DNA of 64,000 nucleotides from Dipodascopsis uninucleata var. uninucleata. Taxonomy: Eukaryota; Ascomycota; Lipomycetes; Lipomycetales; Lipomycetaceae. The translations under genes were made by a program, and so were the position numbers. The stretch spans positions 434,001 through 498,000 of the forward strand of contig JAJLTO010000008.1 of assembly GCA_030568195.1 (NCBI GenBank), in the 5' to 3' direction. This document shows positions 32,355-40,152 of this stretch, in pieces; within the stretch, counting starts at the first letter, position 1; each line of letters starts with the position of its first letter. The notes under the pieces were generated by a model. It did not search any database. It worked only from the letters and a program-made list of their open reading frames with translations, and was not told the DNA's origin.

Positions 32355-33304
32355 ATGACTACCATAACGAAAACAGCAAGGAAGACAACTGTGATTCCGC
32401 CATCATCAGGTGATTTTTCAGAACGTCAGCAGCCAACGATCAGGTTATATCCGGTATCCAATTACACTTTTGGAACGAAAGAGGCTCAGCCAGAGGAGGA
32501 TGCTTCAGTACAGGCTCGCTTGCAGCGTCTGCAAGATCACTACGAGAGATACGGTATGCGACGGACGTGTGAAGGTATCTTAGTTTGCCACGAACATGGT
32601 CACCCACATATTCTGATGTTACAGATTGCGAATGCTTTCTTCAAACTGTATGTAATACATTTCTCTAAGAGTATACTGCGTCTGGACAGCGTGAGGCTAG
32701 TTCCCGATTAGATCATCGTTTGTCCTATATCCGTGTCGGTATTTTTGATCCTGTTGGTATTAACTTAATTTCAAGGCCCGGTGACTATCTTCAACCTGGA
32801 GAAGATGAAATTCAAGGATTTACCAATCGATTAAATGAAAGGCTTGCTCCGGTAGGGGGTCAATTTGCAAACGATGAGCATACAGCAGAATGGGAAATTG
32901 GCGATTGTCTGGCTCAATGGTGGAGGCCTAATTTTGAGACCTTTATGTATCCATTCATTCCGCCGCATGTTTCGCGACCTAAAGAGTGCAAAAAGTTATA
33001 CCTGATCAACTTACCTAAGCATAAGGTATTGAGTGTACCAAAGAACATGAAATTACTAGCTGTCCCTCTCTTTGAGCTCTATGATAACTCTGCACGTTAT
33101 GGGGCTCAACTATCTGTAAGTATAGAAGCTGCTGTTACGTCTATTCATAATGCCAGATGTGCAATGCGTAGATTAATTCTAGTTTGATCAAATGATTCTA
33201 ACCGCAAACTATAGGCAATTCCCCAATATTTAAGTCGCTACAACTTTGAATTTGTCGACGAGAATGACAATGTAATTGGCATGTCGCCGGCAATGAACCA
33301 CTGA
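32355..33304 (+). CDS. NUDT21: Cleavage factor Im 25-kDa subunit (CFIm25, NUDT21 homolog)
   Basis: Nudix-fold RNA-binding subunit that recognises UGUA elements during pre-mRNA 3'-end processing and poly(A) site choice. Three exons: 32355-32647, 32776-33115 and 33215-33304, with introns of 128 nt (GTATGT, branch TTAACT) and 99 nt (GTAAGT, branch TCTAAC). The spliced protein is 240 aa, close to human CFIm25 (227 aa). Conserved stretches are LYPVSNYTFGTKEAQPEED, PGDYLQPGEDEIQGF, IGDCLAQWWRPNFETFMYP, KKLYLINLPKHKVLSVPKN and VPLFELYDNSARYGAQLS, then AIPQYLSRYNFEFV. The Nudix catalytic glutamates appear absent, as in the family. S. cerevisiae lacks this subunit, so its presence is taxonomically informative. 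Confidence 0.95.
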
Positions 33305-33718
33305 GGCATGCGCTCTCTTAATCTTTAGGAAATGTTAACACTGTTATATTCCATTAAAGATCTGGGAAGTGGCATTTGCATATTATAGCTATATGTATAA
33401 GTACTCAGCGGTGTCGCAAGAGTGCAGCGAGCGCATGTAAAGTAGTGTAGAATATAAAGGAATATATCAGAATAGCGAGTTTTTGCAGACAAACATGAGT
33501 ATACATTTTGTTTGTTTTTATTGCACAGTAAGGATTAAGAGAGTACTTTGGATGGAACAGATGTAGCACTCTGTTAAAAAAAATTAGGTATATGGATAGA
33601 AAATAGATGAGCATTTAATCGATTATTTATTGATTGTTTATTGATTGCCTGATGTTATTATTGCTGCGAGATGAAAGTAAGATACACTCATTTGAGCTTA
33701 TAGTTTATATATAACTCG
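33305..33718. other. Convergent intergenic region, nothing seen
   Basis: 414 bp, AT-rich, between the stops of CFIm25 and CAB5. A short direct repeat around tgtttattgattg (33628-33648) is the only pattern noticed. Confidence 0.4.
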
Positions 33719-34483
33719 TTATGTAAGCTTTTTGCGATTCTTAGCAGTCATGAATCGCTGAAGGAATGTAAATAATGCATAAACCAATCCGAAGGGAGGA
33801 ATGGCCAGTATAATAGATCTGAGTTGCGAGGGAACAACAGGTGCTAAAACACGGGCTAGATTTTTCTTCAAATCTTCCAGCGACCCATCGTTACAGACAA
33901 CAAGATCGGAGAGTTCTTCCTTGTCCCGCATTGACATCTGAGCAGCAATGCGCTTCTCTGCATCTTCAGCCGTCAGTCCGTAGACTTTGTCTCGAACTAA
34001 TAAACGAGTGCGCTGAATATCGGCAGAGCATGAAACGACCAGCGTAGCACCGCAAAAAAGATCCATTTTAGCTTCAAACAATAATGGCACATCAAGCACA
34101 ACTACAGGAGCACGCGTTATCAACCAATGATAGACAATCTGACGGAATATCTCTCGTCGTACAAGAGGGTGCGTAATAGCATTGAGCGCTTTGCGAGCCG
34201 ATTCATCTGCAAATACGTGCTTCCCTAAAGCTGCGCGATTAAGTGGACGCATCTCCTCAGATGAAATAGACGACTCTGTCGACTGTGTCGAGAGAACGAG
34301 GTCTGGTATCACAGATTGGAAACGTTCGATTATCCTTCGATATCCTACAGTACCTGGACGGACAACATCTCTGGCAATTTTGTCGGCATCAATCACTGGA
34401 TAGGAATATGGTGGTTGTGACAGTAAACTAGAAACCGTTGATTTGCCAGTAGCAATACCTCCAGTTAATCCAAGAATCAGCAT
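33719..34483 (-). CDS. CAB5: Dephospho-CoA kinase, last step of CoA biosynthesis
   Basis: Phosphorylates the 3'-hydroxyl of dephospho-CoA with ATP. 254 aa, intronless, ATG at 34483. The P-loop is at the very N-terminus (GLTGGIATGKST, residues 5-16). Further family motifs are VIDADKIARDVVRPG, ITHPLVRREI, VVVLDVPLLFEAKMD and VVSCSADIQRTRLLVRD. The C-terminal ~25 residues (IILAIPPFGLVYALFTFLQRF then MTAKNRKKLT) are hydrophobic followed by basic, a likely membrane anchor. This extension is also seen in other fungal Cab5 proteins, which sit on mitochondrial or ER membranes. Confidence 0.94.
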   Translation of the reverse strand: MLILGLTGGIATGKSTVSSLLSQPPYSYPVIDADKIARDVVRPGTVGYRRIIERFQSVIPDLVLSTQSTESSISSEEMRPLNRAALGKHVFADESARKALNAITHPLVRREIFRQIVYHWLITRAPVVVLDVPLLFEAKMDLFCGATLVVSCSADIQRTRLLVRDKVYGLTAEDAEKRIAAQMSMRDKEELSDLVVCNDGSLEDLKKNLARVLAPVVPSQLRSIILAIPPFGLVYALFTFLQRFMTAKNRKKLT

Positions 34484-35860
34484 AGTGCCTGTAATCTGCT
34501 TTGACCCTGGCCCGTTCTGGCTGGCTTTGGCTGGCTCAAATTACTAGTAAATCTGTCAGATGCTTATTTCAGCACAACTGTGATTGCCAATAAAGTCGCG
34601 CATCAGATAGACGTTGCGTCTGATCTAGTTTGATTAGCTTTCTCGGATTAGATAGACGACGATGGATATTCTATTTCTAAGTAAAAGCCCAGTTCTGCAG
34701 ACTCTGCCTTATGGAACAAACTAGATTGTCTCGGAGGTCTGATTAGTGTTTTCGCCTACCGAAGAAGCTTGTATACGTGTGCTGTATGATTCTCTCCGAA
34801 TGTCAACTCTAGGACAAAGTACACAGTCCGTACCGTCCTCGAACACTAAATCTTTTAAGCGTATCCCTAGTATACAGCGCACCTGGTGACAGACCAGCCA
34901 CTAGAAAACTTTGTAAAAAAGCTATTGCCACTATTAGCAGTCTGAAGACTTGATTTGTAAATGAATGAAATCTTAGGTCCTATAGCGCAGAATGACATAA
35001 GTATATGGGAATGGGGAAGGCGCAGCTCGCTGACTAGATTATTAAAGTATTGGATGGGACTGGACAATTCTATTTTAGAGTCTGCCGCATCAGTCGAAAG
35101 AAGACACCTAGCCAGGCTTCTTACGGACGCCAAAAGTAGATTACTTATGCGGCTGAGGAAATTGCTTTGGCTTACTGCTGAGCATCTCTGCTCATCGGTG
35201 GTGGGAAGATGGGGTGAGTTTCTAGACCACAGGTCATCGTGTCAGCAACATTTCAAAGAGGATGTGCCCAGACCAGACAGGACCGTTAGCCTTACCCCGT
35301 TATACTTGCACATTATCAATAAAGTAGGCCCTTTCATTCTAAACTCGTCTTTCTGATTTATAAACAAGAATCCCTACAGCTTGAAACTCCTCCTAAGCAT
35401 TATTTCTAATATTGCTGTCTGCTATCATTTGTTTAGAAATCCAGCACTTCACAGGGCTTCGTGCTTCGTAAGTGTCTGGGCTTTCGTGATTTACCGGCAC
35501 GAGGCTTAGAAGACGCGAAACTACGATTATGCAACAGCCGCCGGGTATTGTTTATGTAAACAACCCGACTTGAGACGGATTAGAAGCTGCAGTGAGCTGT
35601 CTACTGTATAGTATGTGGGAATCCCGTATCTCGAGTATGTGAAGGCAAGCACTACGCAGGTATTGCTATAAGAGGTACATTGCTGCGACACAAACTATTC
35701 CTTGGATACCAGTAGTGGAGATAGATCCATTCGTTTCCAGACAACTTGTCGTCGTGCTCGACAGACTCGTCGCACACTGCGTGCAGAATCAGGTCAGCGA
35801 CCGCAGGGTCAGGCCACTCGCAGGATGTCACAGTCAGTGAACACTGCACGCATATAGATG

Positions 35861-35870
35861 TTAGGGTTTA
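35861..35870 (+). promoter_or_regulatory. Telobox-like TTAGGGTTTA element inside the GC-rich island
   Basis: An exact TTAGGGTTT, also found at 12661, 43776 and 49132 upstream of genes. Here it is 1.4 kb from the nearest start codon and only ~30 bp after CACAGTCA, so it could mark the promoter of an unannotated transcript. That is inference. Confidence 0.3.
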
Positions 35871-38136
35871 TCTGTGAATGGGAGTGTTTATTGTAAGCAT
35901 TGAGTGTATTCAAATGGAGATGATTTGGATTGTTAGAGTAGAATGAAGAATGACGCAAGTATCGCACGAGCGGCATCGGAGAGAGAAGCTAGGAGGGGAA
36001 TATGCAGTGGAAAGGCGGGCCAGCAGAGAGCAGCATCGTTTTCATTCATGTCATTTCTGCATTCTCTGCAATTGCTTGAATCTTATTTGCATATCATATG
36101 ATAGGTAATACTATGATGTGAACTGACTGAAGTCTGAGTTTTGATTTAGTGCGATATTGACCGACTAGCGACAGGCAAAATATATCCTATTAGAGGTATT
36201 TCTCTAGGACAAACTGAAGTACCCACAGCTACGATATGCAAAATTGTTTGATGAATGCAGAACCTTACCCTGGCTCTGGAAGATAAACGCAGTTGTTATC
36301 TGATCGATCGAAAAGAGTAAAATGTCACGCGATTTAGTTTTATTGTGACAAAAAACATTTTTCATTTGTTTTATTGCATTATAGCCACTGAATCTTAAAT
36401 TGAGTGCAGTAGCCCACTCGAGTACATGCGTTTCTTTTTTCTGCTGCAAGCTCTAAACCAGTCATGATGGTTTATGGATCGTCGTTTACGCAATCAGCTC
36501 ATGGTACCACGAGCTCTCCTTTCTAAGAGGATTTCTTTGGAGAAACTGGAATTCGAAAAGTTGGTTCAGATTGGTGATCCATGCATGACACCAGTACAGC
36601 ATGTCTCCTTACGTTGTGGGACAGCTGGTGGGTGCGGGAAGCCAAATTCCCTTTACTATCAGAGCCATTGACCGAAGATACTATCGGAATGATACTAGCA
36701 CGCGCAGCACTAAACGTACTTTTTTTTTGGATCGGTATGTAAGTAGTAACTAGAGATGCTACAGTGATGGCCATGATGTGTATAAGTGGCTCGATTGCAA
36801 TAGAGTTGTGATTGTGTTGTGCATAGGACATAGTGCCTGTTGTGAGTGCCCGGGACGTCTGGAAGAGAATTTTCGCCGACGCGTCCGTAGCCGTCAACAA
36901 TTACTGTCAATGGCCGCAATTCTTTGTTGCAGCGTCTTATTTGCGGCATATCACATCTCGTTGAGTGCCGGTTGATGTGGAACTCCAGGATGTAGACGTC
37001 ATTTGCGATGCGATGTGAGTTTTCCGACTCTCTGGGCACAGAGCCGATCTGATAACTAAAAATTTTAATCAGAAGGTAGTTTGCAAGCCATTGGTCTCAA
37101 CTGACTACTACAAAACAGCACAGCTGTATCCTAACACCAGCAGCTAGCTTCCTTACGCAATTTAATTTTTTGCTTTTGTTTCTTAATTTTTATCTTTTAT
37201 TCTTGTTTTTTATAGTGAAGTTTCAATTTGGCGGTGTGTTCCTTGCGACAATTAGTGTTAATTGGGGACGCCAGACTCCCGGATACCACATGTACGGGGT
37301 CTGTTACTAGCATAGCAGAAAAGGATACCCAAACTAGCTGGAGAGGAGATGCGCTAGGGTAAACAAATATCCCATCTTTTGGCTAGCGTTTTTCGCTCAT
37401 TCCTGGACAAGTGGAAGAGACTGTTCTCATCAAATCTAGATCCAAGAGACGACAGGTGCCGCAAAACTTGCATTATCAGATCGGCTTCGCATTGCAGAAA
37501 AGCACTGCGGCTATCCAGCTACCTGCTTCTAAGATACCAAGTCTTGTCTGTTGTCTTTATGTTTGGATGCACATACCCGTGCCAGAGATGAGAAGACAAT
37601 AACAAAGAAGCTAAACTTTAGATCAGTTTTTCTTGCTCTGTGCATTGTGTTATTGGCCTTTTTTTCGAATATAGTGCTGTAGCCGGAGCACAGTTTGGGA
37701 AGACTACGACGTTTGGGTCAACGAGGGGTTTTTCCTGTATTGAAGACCGCGCGACGGCTTACTTTAGTGTCGACATACGATTCTACCACTCCCAAGGTAA
37801 AATATTTTGGGAACAATGTAAAGCGTGTGCTTAGAACAAATTATATATAATAATGAAGAATTTATATGAAATATGACTGTTATATGTGATATACGATATG
37901 TAGATGTATATTTAGTGTATATGTACTGAGTCCTAAATACTTCCGTCATTGGTCTTGGAGATGACTGTCAGTGTAAGTGGCCGCTGCCTTGCCCGGTTAG
38001 CCGGTAATGTGCTCTTTTCGTTTAAACGTTTCATTTTAATTTTAATTTTAGTCTTTGTTGCTGTTTCAACGGCCACTTGTGTAGAGCACGTCAATAGGTA
38101 GCTTAATGGTGGCCGGCCATTCATACCCCTGCTGGT

Positions 38137-38152
38137 TTATCAGATCTGATAA
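38137..38152. promoter_or_regulatory. 16-bp palindrome with two overlapping GATA-factor sites
   Basis: TTATCAGATCTGATAA is a perfect palindrome. Read on each strand it contains ATCTGATAA, which matches ATCWGATAA, the consensus described for fungal iron-regulatory GATA repressors of the SRE/SreA type. Two more exact matches lie in the same island: 37047-37055 (plus) and 36296-36304 (minus). A related spaced pair, TTATCAGCATCTGATAA, spans about 43792-43808 downstream of the ATPase gene. Which gene it would control is unknown. Confidence 0.4.
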
Positions 38153-39480
38153 TCATCCACCAGACCGCAAATCTGGTTACCGTAGCAGAATAGGTACAAC
38201 TGATGGCAGGACAGCACCACATTTCGTTTTTATACCTCCTAGGACTCAAGTCTCAAGACTAGCATTGCGGGCATTTTTGTTCTGCTACTACTCCATTAGG
38301 GCTCAATCCCGTAGAGTTTAGGGTTCTCGTAATCTCTGCGAATGCTATACACTATGCGAGGCCGTGACGTCAGCGAGGATGTAAGACGGAGTGGAGAGCG
38401 GATACTCGCAGAAAGACATGTTTTGAGATGCGTAGGGGACAGACAGATACGGCAGTGTTCTGGAGAAGAAAAGGGTAGAACAGTGCTCGCGTGAGTGCTT
38501 ACCCCAATGCTCCAACTCTAGACACATGCCAGGTGTCGAAATGGCAAGTAGTATGGGCCGTGCTCAGCAGCGATGACATACAAAATCAGCCATCTTCAGA
38601 TGGGCTTCAGTCGCCTGCTCACGTAGTCCGTGCCTGCATATGTCTGAATATGGTGTGTGATCTGGGCAGTGCCAAAATTACGGCTTGCGCTGGCCGAGTA
38701 TACGCGTCCGCTGAGGTCATATGTTTTCATTAATCAGCCTATTCTACTATGCACATATGTCAGTGCTATATACTACTACTTCTCACTGTTTTTATACTAT
38801 TACTGTCTACTACGTTATAGTTATACGTTACGCTACACCACCTAATGTTTATTACCATAGACCACTAGGCTCGTTCTACACAGCACCGCCGCTATTATAC
38901 CTATTACATAAGATTGGTCTTACTACGGTTTATTCATAGTTCTCGCCTGTCCATATGGTGTATTCTCGTAAGCTGCGGCCTCTCTTTTACAAAGCCGCTG
39001 GTTCTTGTTACTCGCACTGCCACGACTACAGGACAGGGCCTTGCGGCCACTGTCTGTCCCACCGCTTAACATGCGCTTATAGAATGGACCTTTCTGGCCC
39101 GCCCCTCGCCGGGATACAAGCCCTAGTCCACATGATATTTGTGTCACTAGCTTATCAAGACATGGTGACACCGATAGCAGTAATCTGGAGCTAGTCCAGA
39201 TGCCGTTAGATGCTGTGTACCTTGCTGTATAGCGTAATTTGTTCGTAATTTGTCCGTACCCTGATTTCAAAGCTTATTCTAATCCAGAGCAGGATTAGCA
39301 AGCCTGAGTCGTAGAAAAAATTCAGTTCTCGTTACTCACAACATGGAAAGGACTCGGTCGCAGGCTACTTTTGGGCTTTATCAATCAAGAATTTGGCTTC
39401 TGTGGCCATCCCGATCGCCTCTTCCGCCTCTCATTTCGCATAGAGCCACTGCTATTGTTTATATCCACAGACTTGAGTTC

Positions 39481-40152
39481 CTGTAGTTCTTAAGCTTAGC
39501 GTATTCTATCTTTTTTTTTTCTTTTCATTCCTTTGCTTTTCGTTTTCTGTTCTCTTATTTATTTTTTGATTCTTACTACTTTCGGTACTATATAACATCT
39601 GATATTTGAATATATATATATATATTTGCATATAGGATATAAAGAAGGAGTATATTCACGTATATTACCTTTCTTGCGTCCATTGTGGAATACAATATAT
39701 ATATTCTTTTATATATTCATTTGTTTTCTATTTGATCAGGTCCAAACTCTTACTCTGCTCTTTTCATTCTGCAGCAAGCAAGCACTCTACTAGAACCGGC
39801 TTTTGCGTCTGTCCTCTCATTCCCGGCTACGCACGTCTAGCTGTAGAATTCAGAACTCAGACGCTCGTGGTTTTGGATCTTTTTGGATACTGAATTGTAC
39901 CTAAGTTTGTCGAGGCATCTGTCCGGAAGTTGGTAAGTCTCTTTGGCTGCGATATATATCTTGTAAGTTCACTAATCTCTTTGATGCTCTAGTGATATCA
40001 GTTCTACGATTTTGCCTTCGAACAGTATTTCATTAATATACTATCTGCTTTCTCATCTTGCGTAACTGAGGGATTCGGTCAGTGCGTTATTACTCATATA
40101 CTCGCTTTTATATATATATTCTCCTTTAGCATTAAATATCTCAAAAGCCAAA
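39481..40152 (+). promoter_or_regulatory. Probable promoter and 5' leader of the P-type ATPase, with a 60-nt leader intron
   Basis: This stretch switches from GC-rich to T-rich and TATA-rich sequence (long T tract near 39510-39520; TATATATATATA near 39610), typical of a strong fungal promoter. A complete intron is predicted in the leader at 39933-39992: donor GTAAGT, branch CACTAAT, acceptor CTCTAG, 60 nt. No ORF spans it, so it would be a 5'-UTR intron. AAAATGC at 40150 onward is the start. Confidence 0.5.

Larger units (their letters stand above)
34484..40152. other. 5.7-kb gene-free, GC-rich intergenic island
   Basis: The largest gap in the window, between the CAB5 start and the P-type ATPase start. 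No frame encodes a recognisable protein. The longest is a 131-codon frame at 34961-35356 without familiar motifs. Base composition is unusual: hand counts give 38/60 G+C at 35761-35820, 35/60 at 36841-36900 and 32/60 at 38521-38580. Ordinary intergenic samples give 19/60 (29581-29640) and 17/60 (45481-45540). The island ends near 39480, where T-rich and TATA-rich promoter DNA begins. It contains four ATCWGATAA-type GATA sites, two of them in a palindrome. A TTAGGGTTTA lies at 35861-35870 and a perfect CTAATCC/GGATTAG hairpin at 39279-39298. No tRNA, rRNA or transposon remnant was recognised. Confidence 0.6.

Noticed and set aside
34961-35356. 131-codon frame in the GC-rich island
   Set aside because: No motif or family is recognised, no neighbouring splice-linked frame continues it, and a frame of this length can occur by chance in 5.7 kb of GC-richer DNA.
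36523-37039. Overlapping minus-strand frames of 125 and 109 codons
   Set aside because: Overlapping open frames on both strands reflect few stop codons in GC-rich DNA. Composition is not protein-like.
38131-38210. tRNA-like anticodon arm (CCAGA...TCTGG) near 38160
   Set aside because: No box-B/T-loop sequence or acceptor stem accompanies it.
38923-39270. 115-codon minus-strand frame
   Set aside because: No recognisable domain; Ser/Arg/Gly-biased and overlapped by a plus-strand frame.
39279-39298. Perfect CTAATCC/GGATTAG hairpin as a terminator or transposon end
   Set aside because: There is no U-tract or target-site duplication, and no second copy in the window. It is listed only as a local inverted repeat.
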